Of a DNA stretch of 64,000 bases, positions 10,874 through 21,910 are shown piece by piece. The notes under the pieces were generated by a model. That model was not told the origin of the DNA. It saw only the letters and a list, made by a program, of their open reading frames with translations, and did not search any database. How positions within the stretch are numbered: the first letter of the stretch is position 1; each line of letters starts with the position of its first letter. This stretch comes from Galerina marginata (lineage: Eukaryota > Basidiomycota > Agaricomycetes > Agaricales > Galerinaceae): assembly GCA_023014335.1 (NCBI GenBank), contig JAECYW010000022.1, positions 1,116,001 through 1,180,000 of the forward strand. Reading direction: 5' to 3'. Both the position numbers and the translations under genes were made by a program.

Positions 10874-11637
10874 TCAAATAATACCAGGGAAGAACCACCA
10901 CGGCACAGCGGTGGCATACGCATCCCACTCTTCCTTGAATAGCTTCCTCATTTGCTTGTCCTCCGCATCGGCCCTGCTGATTCCGACACAAAAGGTCCAC
11001 AGCCACCACACCGCCCACACGACAAGGGCGGTCCGCTCGCTCCTTAGCGGGCCACATTCTGTCATCCAGCTCCCGCGAGTCAGATGAGAGAAGGCCAACC
11101 CAAAAACGAGCAATAGGGAGCCTGTATAGGCGGGATGTCGCACATACGCGTAGAAGCGCGAAGTGACGAGCCGGTGCTCTGGGTGGATCGTCAGGTCAAA
11201 GGTGAAGAGGTGACCCAAAGTTTTGAAGCAGTCCAAGCGGATGTAGGTCCCAAGGACGACCGCAACGACGCCCAGGACGAAAGGGGGCGTTAGCCTGATG
11301 GAGCTTGAGCCCGGGACCGGAGAGGCGGGACAAATGAGACCTGTCAGAGGGGGAAAAGGGGACGACACGGGAATGACGGTGCGAAGGTAGTAAAGGATTT
11401 CGAAGATCGCGCAAAGGTAGGCGATAAGTTGGTGGATCTACGGGGGGAGGGGTTAGTAAATTTGTTGGGATTGGACTGGGACAGGGAACGTACCTTGAAG
11501 ATGAGCGGGGCGATTTGTAGTAGGTACATTTCCTCAGTATGGTAACGATGTTTTTGAGGCGTTGGGTTGGGAGGGGTACATGCAAGCCCGTTGAAAAGCG
11601 CCTGTATTGTGACCAGAACAACTCGAGCGAAGGACAT
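10874..11637 (-). CDS. isoprenylcysteine carboxyl methyltransferase-like membrane protein
   Basis: Two exons (11637-11494 and 11437-10874, 56-nt intron) encode 235 aa with four to five hydrophobic helices. The C-terminal half carries the ICMT/STE14 family signatures. These are the EHRLVTSRFYAYVRHPAYTG segment (RHPAYTG at residues ~148-154) and, near the end, EDKQMRKLFKEEWDAYA followed by the VPWWFFPGII terminus. Enzymes of this family methylate the C-terminal prenylated cysteine of CaaX proteins, such as fungal mating pheromones and Ras, in the ER membrane. Agaricomycetes often have several paralogues, so this may not be the main Ste14. The ATG used is the first in frame and precedes a hydrophobic helix. 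Confidence 0.88.
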
Positions 11638-13035
11638 GGCGACTACTCTGAGAATGAGGCAGATGTCAGCGGGGAGAGCAGGCGGTAGGGAAAGCGCAAT
11701 ACGGACAAAGCAAACAGAGATGGACGGATGTATATATACGCAAGGCGACTCCGTGGGATCGGGACCAGAAGCAGAATGGGGAATGGCTATTTTCTTCTTT
11801 CTGACAGCAGGTGGAAAGCAAGAATATCTATTCAGAGGGAGGAAGCATGCGAAGGCCAAAGGTTAACGTAGACTAGGATCTGGAAAGGGCGTGTACGACG
11901 GCCTTAAGGACGAGCGCAAAGCCAAACGCGCAAGTTTTTTGGGGTTACCGTAAGCCAGTGGCAGCTGCTGTAAGCAATAGCATGCAGTCCTTGTGTGTGT
12001 GTGCAATGTTGTTGCCATTGACAAAGACGACACAAATAGCCATGGGTTTCCCCAAGTGATTGAGGAACAGACGAGATGCGATTCTCGATTGTGGATCATT
12101 CCAGGCAGTGTCCACGTCAGGTTTGTCGTTCGACAGAGAACCTAACGCCCGCCCCGAGTCCCATGATAGGTTGCAGAGATTTCGAGATACCAGATGGATA
12201 CCTATCCGAGCGCATTGAGGATGCGTGGTAGAACTTTGGAGTATCAATCCAACCGAGGGAATCCTGATCCAATCTGAATAGAGGATAAGGGTTCCAGAGC
12301 TATGTTTTTCGACGATAATGGGCGACCTGCATGCATGGAGCGTCTAGAGCAGCTCCGCATACCTAAAAATGCACAATGTCCGAATTTTGTGTCTCCTTCC
12401 TGTCCTTCTTCTTCAGCTATTTCAGTTTCCGCGGCTTAAGGATTCTGAGAGGGCTATTAGTAAACAGATAAAAGGGGCCAAGAAGAGGTCTTACGCCGAA
12501 CTCTGAAAGGCGTGGAAGAATCACCACCTCTTGTTTTTACTTTAAACACATGAGGTGATATCCTTAAGCAGAGGTCTATGACGGCTCGGAGTCGAAAATC
12601 AGGTATAAATATCTGATTCATGACGTGGGTATGTCCGATGAAAGCTTTTCCGAGGAGCCTTGGCAAGTGTCAACGTACACGCCTTATTTTGAGGACCAGA
12701 AATTAGACCGTTGCAGCAGTGCCGATGAACGGAAGACGAGAAAACGACTTGTCCAAGCAAAGCATTGTCACCGACACTGCTGTCACATTCGCGACATGCC
12801 GGCCGCGGCATCTGCGTGATGTGTCATCGAGATCGATGGATGTGACTGCTCTCCGAGGCTTTCAATTTCCATTTCTCCTCCTCGTTTTCCGACAGCGAAC
12901 CACCCACTTACATACGGCTTTACGCGCTTGATCGAGTGTTCGCTTCTTCGAACAATCTAATTCTCAAATTTGCGTGGAAACTAGGTCAAATTCGTGGAAT
13001 ATATATCAGAAGGGAAAAAAAGAAAAGGGCGATAA
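11638..13035. other. divergent intergenic region
   Basis: Lies between two divergently oriented genes (methyltransferase-like on minus, DAHP synthase on plus) and should hold both promoters. Several short frames on both strands (70-100 codons) show no recognisable motif and no consistent splicing. Confidence 0.45.
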
Positions 13036-16000
13036 ATGTCGACGACACCGCTGACAGAGTGGTCTCTGGATTCCTGGAAATCCAAGCCTGTAGCTCAGGT
13101 CAGTATCAATCATTGAACTTTTTTGTCTCACAACCAGTGTCTTATCTTGTTCTAGGATGTGGTTTACCCTGATAAAGAGCAGCTCTCAAAGTCAGCTTTG
13201 CTTCTCGCTACGATTAGTGCGATGAGCAGCTAAATTGTTGGCAGAGTACTCTTGAAACTCGAAACCCTGCCCCCGCTGGTCACACCATCTGAAGTAAGGC
13301 TCGTCACTTTGTCGAAAGTTACGTGGATCTCCGCTGACTTCGTCGTTGTTCTTTTTTTCTTCCTGTGCCTCGTGCATTGAATCAAACCACTGCGATGAAT
13401 TTTCCATCGCCATACTTATGAACGACTGTGATGAATTGCGGTTTGACGAAATGAACGCGCAATAAGATCGAGCGTCTGCGTTATCAGCTCGGCCTCGTTC
13501 AAAGGAACGAAGCTTTTTTGTTGCACGCTGGAGACTGTGCTGAGAGCTTCGATGCATGCACTGGGGTGAGTCTCGTTACTGCCATGCTCTTGGCATATTT
13601 CTATCACTCTTTTTCCGGGAACTGCTCAAATTTTTTCCTCGTGCTTCGTTTCCGAGTTTTATGACTTTGTCGGTGGAATGTTACTCGAGACTGCATGGGC
13701 TTGCCACCTGCCATGTCTTTCTTTCTCGACCTACCCCTTACTTTATCCGTCCAAGACGCCCCTTTTACACCGTGATCCTCGCACCACCTCTTCTATGGAT
13801 CACTCACGTCTGGGATTCACGTTGTCTTCCTAGACCTTCCCTCACATTTTGTCTCTGTATCTCGTTCGATTTGGCCCTCAGTTTGGATATGGGATATACA
13901 ATTACCGGTTTACTTGTAGTTTCCTTCTGTGTTCTTCCCTAGAACCACCCTCCTTCTTCAACCTTCTGGCGTCTATCGTTCGTTGCTAATCTCATCTCAC
14001 CAGGAAAATATCTCCTCGAAAATCGGACTCATCCTATCCTTCTCCCTGATTCTCATTTGGGGCGCGAGGCTGCCTGTGGTGGGTAATGTTTTTCAGTCTT
14101 TCTCTATTTTTCGTTGTCTTTTTTTTTGGTTCATCCCCCATTTCCTGTGCATTAAGCTCCCCTTTGTTCACCTTTACTCTTCACAACTTAAGGCTTTCTT
14201 CCTTCTTCTTCTCCGCTTTTTCGGTGTTTGGGCGTGGGGTTCATCCCCGGATGCGCCATACAAATTTGGACATGTTCGCGGATATCAAATTTTCATTTTA
14301 TTTCCATGACTTTCTTCTCTCATTCCTTGTAGCCGAGTTCACCGTTCACTTCCGCTTCCCCGTCCCCTGTCTGAGGCTGTCATGGTTCCGATGACTCAGA
14401 ACATCTAGCTCATCTGCTCATCACGATTCCTGCCACTGACATAGTATTAACCTCGCTTTTTGCTTCAGGTCCGCATAGGTCGGATTGCTGGCCAGTATGC
14501 CAAACCGCGCAGCAGCAGCTACGAGAAACTGGCTGATGGAAGGGAGGTGTTCAGTTTTCGGTAGGCATTTTCCTAGTCGTCTTATTGTTGACCGCAACTC
14601 ACCGCGAACACCGTGCAGCGGCGACAACGTAAACGGGCAAGTTCCCATTTCCTTACGGCTTTCTTCCTCGCCGATTCTGACAGGTCCACTCATCATATTT
14701 TCTCACCAACGCCATCCTGGTGCTTATAACCCTATTTTTCTACCTCAAAAACTTAATTCCAACCTCAAACTCTAATTTTGTATCAACGTCCCACCCCACG
14801 TTCCTCGTACCACGCGTTTATCGGATTGGGGCTGTGGGCTTGACACGGCAGACTGGACCCCAATGACCGCACTCCTGATCCCGAGCGATTGTTGAAGTGA
14901 GTTCAAATTGTCAATTCTTCTTTCTTTCGCGGTTTGGAGGTTGTATACGCTAGCCCTACACACTCGATTCAGATGTCAGGCAAGATACTGTGTTTACATT
15001 GCCCTTGATAGCAAGAGCATTCTCTCGAGTCGTCCGAGCATCATTGGCTGGACCACTTGTGATGTTCGTAGCTTCCGCACTTGTAATACCGCACACGCCG
15101 CGGCGCAGGACGGGAAAGCGGGACACTGACATCGCAAGCAACGTTGTCGTTGAACCTGACGTTATCAACGACTTTATCGACCGTTAAAGTCCGTGTGTCT
15201 GCCACGTTGTTAAAGCTCTGAACTCTGACCGATGGCGATGAGCGACGTCGATCGGGTAGATGATAAATTCTCTTTTTGCTATAGGCTCATTGCCAATGTT
15301 CCAACCCTATTTTACGCCGAAGCATTTTTAGCTGATGTTCATTGTGCTCTCGTTCGTAATTGACTCATATTTCTCTTTCAGGGCCTACTTCCACTCCACA
15401 ACGACGCTGAACTACCTCCGGAGTTTGCTCACCTCTGGGTTTGCTTCGCTGCATCATCCGAGGGATTGGTCGCTCTCGCATGTGAGGTCGCCGTCTTTGA
15501 GGTGCGTTACAATTCCATTTTTCTCTTCAACATGTTACCTTCTACTCTCTTGAAGTGGCTCTTGTGCCTTCATGCCGTCTAGATTTATCCTTCACTTTGG
15601 TTCTATGTCCTTGTCGCCTTCAGTGTTTGTGTTTATCACCGATCACCATTTCTGGTGTAGGTCATTCTGAAATGCGGAGCATGCCGTCACACTTTCATTT
15701 TCCGTTTTTTTTCTAGATAGACATTGTCGTTCCCTCTGCATTTGCATCATTCTAATTTCAAATTATATTCAACTCACATTCTTGATCCAGACGGGAATTT
15801 GAGTCGATCGTCGATGGCCTCTCAGATGCGCTCGATTTTACCCGCACTATTGGTGCAGATGCAGGATCTTCGAATTCGTATGAGCAGGGTGGTGGACGAG
15901 GCACTCTTGGGGAAGTTGACTTCTATACGAGGTGGGTGAATCACCTTGAGACCTTGGATTTTGCTGCTATATATATCCATCGATGATTGCAGTACTCGCT

Positions 16001-18612
16001 CACTTTTGCATGCCCTGTTGCTCCATACTAAATGCATCCTTTCCATAGCCACGAGGGGCTAATGTTGGCCTACGAATCAGCCTTAACGCGCGAGCTGCCT
16101 GTGCCGGTAGCCGCTCTGCCCACTACGGCTTCTGCTCCAAAATCTGCCGAACCCGTCAAAGCGCATTATAATACTGGAGCGCACTTCCTATGGATCGGAG
16201 ACCGCACGAGGCAGCTTACAGGTGCTCATGTTGAGTACTTCAGGGGAATTAGGAATCCGATTGGGATCAAGGTTGGTCCGAGCATGCAGTCAGAGGAGCT
16301 GGTTCGGCTGCTGGATAGTAAGTACATCTTCAGATTCTTTTCTTTCGATTTTGCTAGGCCTTAAAATTCTTACCATGCGGGTTGGGCTTTAATCAGCTTG
16401 GGACTCACAATACCGTCAATGTTGTGCTTCATGCTCCAATGCCGGTGGCAAAGAGACAAACGTAGTTCCCACCTGCAATGTTATGATTCGATTCTGCTTC
16501 CTTTCTGTCTATGATACGACTTTCTTCATGAACGCCAATCTGACCACATTCACCCTAATAGTCGTTAATCCAGATAAAGAAAGCGGAAGAGTCACACTTA
16601 TCACCCGCTACGGAGCATTAAAGGTGAGATGGTCTATTTCATTAATCCGACCCGCTTCTACTCTCGTTTTTTTTCTTCTTGCGTTGTTCTCGTCTTCTGG
16701 AATATCCGTTTCTTCGCTGCTTGCTCCTTACTCGCTGGCGATAAGAAGGTATCGCCTTGTTATCGGTCCGAGATTGACACGGGGCATTCCTGCTTGTGCT
16801 CGATGCCATGCAATCCCGAAGTCATCGTCTTTCTTTTGCTGAGGGCTCATCCCTTCCTTGCCTTCCATCGCGAATCCTCGTCCTCTGACGTTTACACCTA
16901 CATTGGCATCGAAGATCATCTGCATAGAATCTGCCCCAGAATGCTGCAGATTTGCACCAGTTACTCCTGTTTTCTGAGATTCTCCCCTGCTCTCGTCCTT
17001 CCTCTTGCCCGAGAAGGGCGAGATGACATGCTTCGGTGGCCTCCACAAGCGCTTTCATAGATCTTGTATGCAGGTGTCGATCTTCTTTTATTCGTATTGT
17101 ACACCCTAACGTGGTCTACTTGACTCGAGGTGATTTTAGCAAGGAAGATCGATCTTCCGTTGTTTTACTCTGCATGTTTCGTCTCCGAAGTGTTTTTCAA
17201 ATCGACGTTCCGCACTCGTACCTTGGTCTTCGTTTATTTGTTGACTAACCCTTTCAAAATATAGATTGATGAACATCTACCCGGGCATATTCGCGCTGTT
17301 CAGCAATCACATCATCCAGTTGCATGGATTTGTGATCCTATGCACGGCAAGTAAGTCACTCCTTTCTCAGACGGTTATGTGGACAATGTCCCTACTTTTT
17401 TTGGTTGGCGTTCGTGGCCTGCTTCCTTTGGGCTTTTTTTCCCTTCTATCGTGTCTCATGTTTTCCTTGCATGTTTCCATCACCGATAGCCCATGGGTTT
17501 GCTTTCGCTGCGTGTGCAATCGCTTCATGAGTGTGGTGGTCTTTCGCAAGACTTATTTGTGAATTTCCATTGTTGGGCAAGACGATGCATAGTATGGGCG
17601 ACCGTATTGGTTTGATTATATCTTCGTTGATGACACACGGCCCACAAGTCCACGAGTATTTTTATATTGGCATTCAAATCGCAGGCTATGTAAATCAAAT
17701 CTCTGCGATGGATTTCTGACGGATTGACAACATCTTAATTAGCTGGGATCTCTAGCTTTGAAACCTTCCCTGTCCAGAGTAGATTGCTTTTCTTCTCCTT
17801 GCTTCCTTTTCTTCCTTTCGTTAATCATTTCTAACTTCACTCTACCCAAACTAGTACCCAAACCTCTTCTTCCGGCCTTAAAACACGACATTTTAACAAT
17901 ATCATAGCCGAAATAACCTCATCCCTGCGCATTCATAGCGCCTGCGCTTCACAACTTGGGGGTGTTAGCCTCGAGTTCACTGGAGAGCTCAACGAAGAAG
18001 GTTATTCAGTTACGGAATGTTTAGGAGGGAGCATGGAACTGACAGAGGAAGAACTGGGGCTGCGATATCAGGTACACCACGTCAACTTTCTCAAATGGCT
18101 GACAATTGAGCCATTTCTGCCTTTTTTTAGTCGTTCTGTGATCCGAGGTTGAATTTCGAACAGAGCCTCGGTACGTCCCTTTTATTTTTAGCTTGTTCCC
18201 GGACTCTTGCTCTTATTTTATTCCTGGACCAACACGTTTGTCGTATGTTATATATTTACGTGCCTTGCTTAGCCCTCTTTTGCGATGTCTAATACCTTCG
18301 TCTTTGGTCCCTGCACCCTATATCCTCACTTACCCTATCTCATTCTTTTTTAAAACGTTGTCGACAGGCAGGTCGACCGTGCAGTCATCTATCCTGTCCT
18401 TTCTTTGCTTCTTTAATGCTTCCTGCCGATCATTGCGTTGAAATACTGACGCCATTTTATACATAGATATCGCTTTTCTTATGTCAAACCATTTCAAGAA
18501 AGAAAGACGAGGCTCCGCGGAGGCCCATGCGGGAGCTGGTGACGCGTTGTATCAAGAATTCAAGAAGTCACATTCTACCCAGGGTGTCGGTAAGACCGGT
18601 GGTAGCTCCTGA
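13036..18612 (+). CDS. class II 3-deoxy-D-arabino-heptulosonate 7-phosphate (DAHP) synthase
   Basis: Sixteen exons join into one 518-aa protein: 13036-13098, 13156-13190, 13245-13293, 13467-13565, 14004-14078, 14469-14560, 14619-14636, 14852-14896, 15382-15501, 15791-15931, 16049-16317, 16562-16623, 17265-17350, 17855-18071, 18131-18170 and 18467-18612. It catalyses phosphoenolpyruvate + erythrose 4-phosphate to DAHP, the first step of aromatic amino acid synthesis. Class II hallmarks are in order: [14 protein letters not shown] (metal-ligand Cys ~73), AKPRS (~118-122), [46 protein letters not shown] (His ~383), SLEFTGE (Glu ~425) and CDPRLN (Asp ~461). All four family metal ligands are present, so it should be active. 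Exon 7 ends at a GC donor (GGGCAAGT at 14635). Introns reach 641 nt, far longer than in neighbouring genes. I see no chorismate-mutase or other fusion. Confidence 0.95.
14897..15381 (+). other. 485-nt intron 8 of the DAHP synthase gene, containing a 66-codon open stretch
   Basis: The flanking exons join perfectly (TTG TTG AA|G GCC TAC), so this is intronic. It contains an open + frame at 14990-15187 and an overlapping minus frame at 14956-15168, whose composition is less T-rich than that of the other introns. No protein family is recognised. It may be an insertion in the intron. Confidence 0.4.
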
Positions 18613-19563
18613 GGTGCGGGAAAGTCAAACAAAAACATAGGGTTCAGGCGAATCTAGCCCATTGACAAGCCAAAGGGAATTTCGCAATGGGTCACTTGGG
18701 AACGCATCACTAAAATTGACCCCTCCTACCTTGCAAGTATTCAGCCAGCTTATTATCTACAACCGTCGTTAACAGAAAATAAAATGCTTTGTAATTGTAT
18801 CGCTGCTTGAATAGCGGATCCCTGTGGATGGTGCAAGGAGAATTGTACTACTACGCGAGTATCTATGTCACACAAGATCACCTAACTTCAGAATGAGTTA
18901 AATAAGTCTATCGGTGAAGACGCTAAATTGTCAGCAGTCATCCCATCCACGATATTAAATTTGCTGACAGGACAGTTATTGCCACCTCAGGTCCTCAGCG
19001 CTGGTCTATCGTGGCGCAATACGCAATAACGGCGATAGGTAAGTACTAAGCATTGACAACATGGAGCCAAGCCCGGTAAACTCCTTAAAAATTACAAACC
19101 CAAGTCATTGAAATATTGGTGATCCAGGTAATCTAGTTTGTGATACTAGTCTAGGAGGCCGCACGAGTCAAGTGACTCAAGTCCTCCTCTCGCGCATCAG
19201 ATGGTCGACAGAGCCTTCGTGCAGTATGCATCATGGCCGGGAAGATCACGAACTACAGCTTCACAAATGACCGTGGGCAGGCGACAGATTCGATGTGAGG
19301 TTCTTTGAAGTCTGCGAAGAGAACATGAGGAATACCGATGCGGTCAGGTAAGTCGTCGGTCTTGTATAAATGGCTGGCGCGGTTGGTGTGATGTATAGGC
19401 GACTCGTGAGACGTCACTGTATTTAAATGAATAGACTAGGTCATGAGGAGAAGCGCTGTGGATTCTATTACATACGACGTATGTTACATGTAGCAGAAAG
19501 TGAACGTTCAAGTATTAGGAAAATTACTGTCACTTTAGGGTATGAGAACAAGGAGCAACAAAA
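18613..19563. other. intergenic, convergent gene ends
   Basis: Between the 3' end of the DAHP synthase gene (+) and the 3' end of an F-box gene (-). No gene or obvious repeat seen. Confidence 0.5.
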
Positions 19564-21279
19564 TTAATATCCCTCTCTGAGGAAATACCGTCTTGCGAGT
19601 TCAGGATGGAACATAGCACTGTGATTTGGGCCGATGTCCTGCGCAATAACATCCTTCATCTCCCAATCCTCAATTTCAAACTTGACATACAATCTAAAGG
19701 GATAGGTGGGGAAAGTGGGGCTTGTAACCGCATCGCATTCTTGCTTTCCGCGATCTGGTTGTCGGTTTGTAGCCGCCCACTGGTATCGTGACATTGCCAA
19801 ACGAGAATAGCGCAGCGGGTCGGCACTTTCAGAACCGTGCCATTCTGTAAAGTACAGCCTAAGATCGCGTAGGTTGGGAAGGAGTGGATCATTGGTGAGG
19901 ACGTTTGTTGAAAGGCTTAGAGATTTGACCAAGACTTCGTCATCTGGCAGGTATCCCCGACTGGATAGAAATTCGCCTCTGAGGACGTCTAAGAAAACGA
20001 GTAGCGGAGTTAACTTGAGAAGGGCAAGAAGGCAATCATCCTCTATGACCACGCGGATGAGCGAGAGGCGAACTAGCCTTGACATGTAACCCATGCTCTG
20101 TCCGATAGAATCATTCACCTGTGCCACTATGGTGTTTCCGAACAAACGGAAAGGTTGACTTACACCATCCACTCGAAGAGACTCCAAAATCGGGAATGAA
20201 AAGAGGGTCAAGAGGTCTTCCAAGGTCCCCGAGCATCCAACGCGCACTACAAGATTTCTGAGGTTACGTAATGGCTCCAATGTCATTGATTCGTGAATGT
20301 CACCCTCGAAAAGATATTCCCTTCCAGTGGCCCCTTGTCCTTGGAAGTACACTTGCAGGTTTTCGAGCTGAGGACATTTTGCCACCAGTTTCCCCCATTG
20401 TGATACTGAACGGCGCGCATTCATAACGTATCGTGCGGTCATTGTGCACGAAAGGGTTGTTAACTGATGCCAAGGAAGCGATATCTTGTCGATTTGACCG
20501 TGATGCACCTTCAGATTTACGGATCGAAGGACAGGTGCCAGGATAGCAAATGATGCCGTTGAGTCAAAGGGTAGGTGCGGGTCGAATTTGAGGTCAAGTG
20601 TCTCTATGGTTGGGAAAACAGCGTTCATCTCCTTGGCGATGTACCTCGCCACACTGGGGTCGGAAATGCCTAAAGATAAATGACGACATCGAGAGAATAC
20701 AGGAGTGAGGCACCATAGGACCGAGCCTTCACGCTGGAGACTATGCCTGGTATACTGACCACGGATATCGGAAACGCAGATTTCAAGTGGGATGCTTCCC
20801 GAGTTTCGTACAAAAAGTTGAACGTCTTGCAGAAGAGACCGTTCTCCTGGCAAGTCCGACGATGGGATGACGAAGGAAAACTGATTCCATAGACTGGGGT
20901 CGTGAAGAACAATTTCTCTCCATAGTTTGGAGACTCGACATAATACAAGGGGAGCTGTCGAAGACATGATCTTCCTGCTTAATGGTATCGTAAATTGGAA
21001 GATTTTGATCAAAATTTCGGCCGGAAGGCTGCGAATAGGGGCTAACAACGCCTGGCATTTAGCGGAACGAAGTTCGGTCGCCTCGATCTCTCGATGCGTC
21101 GCGTCAAGAGCGTCGTACAAAAGTCGGATTTTGAGCATGAGATCACGCGATTGATTGTGCAGGTTATCGAGATCTGCTGCGTATTTCTGCTCGAAACGCT
21201 TGACGATAGTGAGTTCTCCCTCATTGGGGATTCCGAGAATTTCACTGTACGAAGAATAAATCGAATCGATAATAGAGCT
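19564..21279 (-). CDS. F-box protein
   Basis: The main exon runs from a 3' splice site at 21279 (GTCTAG|AGC) to TAA/TAG at 19564. A coiled-coil segment lies at its start (KRFEQKYAADLDNLHNQS and on through MLKIRLLYDALDA). Next comes an F-box of the Agaricomycete type, IRSLPAEILIKIFQFT, followed by LCRVSKLWREIVLHDPSLWNQF. About 400 residues of leucine-rich, LRR-like sequence complete the protein. From the internal Met at 21138 it is 524 aa, but the frame and coiled coil extend upstream. A further exon ends at 21329 (GTTTTGGAT|gtaagt), and its own 5' end could not be fixed. The product is likely an SCF ubiquitin-ligase substrate adaptor; the target is unknown. The short intron is 49 nt. Confidence 0.82.
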   Translation of the reverse strand, partial: SSIIDSIYSSYSEILGIPNEGELTIVKRFEQKYAADLDNLHNQSRDLMLKIRLLYDALDATHREIEATELRSAKCQALLAPIRSLPAEILIKIFQFTIPLSRKIMSSTAPLVLCRVSKLWREIVLHDPSLWNQFSFVIPSSDLPGERSLLQDVQLFVRNSGSIPLEICVSDIRGQYTRHSLQREGSVLWCLTPVFSRCRHLSLGISDPSVARYIAKEMNAVFPTIETLDLKFDPHLPFDSTASFAILAPVLRSVNLKVHHGQIDKISLPWHQLTTLSCTMTARYVMNARRSVSQWGKLVAKCPQLENLQVYFQGQGATGREYLFEGDIHESMTLEPLRNLRNLVVRVGCSGTLEDLLTLFSFPILESLRVDGVSQPFRLFGNTIVAQVNDSIGQSMGYMSRLVRLSLIRVVIEDDCLLALLKLTPLLVFLDVLRGEFLSSRGYLPDDEVLVKSLSLSTNVLTNDPLLPNLRDLRLYFTEWHGSESADPLRYSRLAMSRYQWAATNRQPDRGKQECDAVTSPTFPTYPFRLYVKFEIEDWEMKDVIAQDIGPNHSAMFHPELARRYFLREGY

Positions 21280-21328
21280 CTAGACACGAAATGGCAGCGT
21301 TGAAATCACGAGATACGAGAAGACTTAC

Positions 21329-21450
21329 ATCCAAAACAACCTCAGGCGATTCCGTACCGCTTTGCTCACAATCGATTGGTCCTCCAACGCCACTTATGCC
21401 AGGGATGTAATCTTCAGGAGCAAGAGCCCCGGATTCGTATGCAGAACCTT
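21329..21450 (-). other. probable upstream exon of the F-box gene ending at 19564
   Basis: This stretch is open and joins in frame to the 21279 exon across a 49-nt intron. It encodes an acidic/Pro/Gly-rich segment (LAPEDYIPG, then TESPEVVLD). Its start could not be settled. Possible further exons with an ATG lie around 21500-21600, but the splice phases I tried do not all agree. Confidence 0.4.
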
Positions 21451-21910
21451 GAAGAAATCATCTTTATTAACCACAATATACGTACAAAAGGGTGTGCATG
21501 GCCTCACCAGATGGAACAGCGGTTTGGCTGTAAGTTGGAATATCCTGTTTGTTGTCAAGGACATCTTGTTTGGGTTGTGTCATCAAGATCGCAAGAGAAC
21601 AACCAAGACAGGTGAGCGAGGAAGAGCTTGTTCGCCACTAGGTGTTAACAGTGCCGATGTGCTGCACTGACCTGGATGGAACGTAACGAAATCAAATTTG
21701 AACATCCGCCCCAAACTGCGGGCCGGCTCTCAGCTGGTGCGACCGAACTTAGTGGCTTTCTGGGGGATGGAATATTTTCCAAGGGCATATCAGATTACAA
21801 TTTGAAAGGCATGAATCTTTGAAGGTATGAGGAGGTTATCTGGGATTCCGACTAGGTGGAACTCTTGACGAACATGATGTAAGTAAGTCCGTCCACTTAG
21901 CGGAACTTGA

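Noticed and set aside
13556..14394. Three + strand open frames with hydrophobic, Phe/Leu-rich translations
   Set aside because: They span introns 4 and 5 of the DAHP synthase gene. The hydrophobic translation comes from T-rich intron sequence.
16483..17060. 119- and 143-codon + frames
   Set aside because: They cover exon 12 and the 641-nt intron of the DAHP synthase gene. Only the [16 protein letters not shown] part is real coding sequence.
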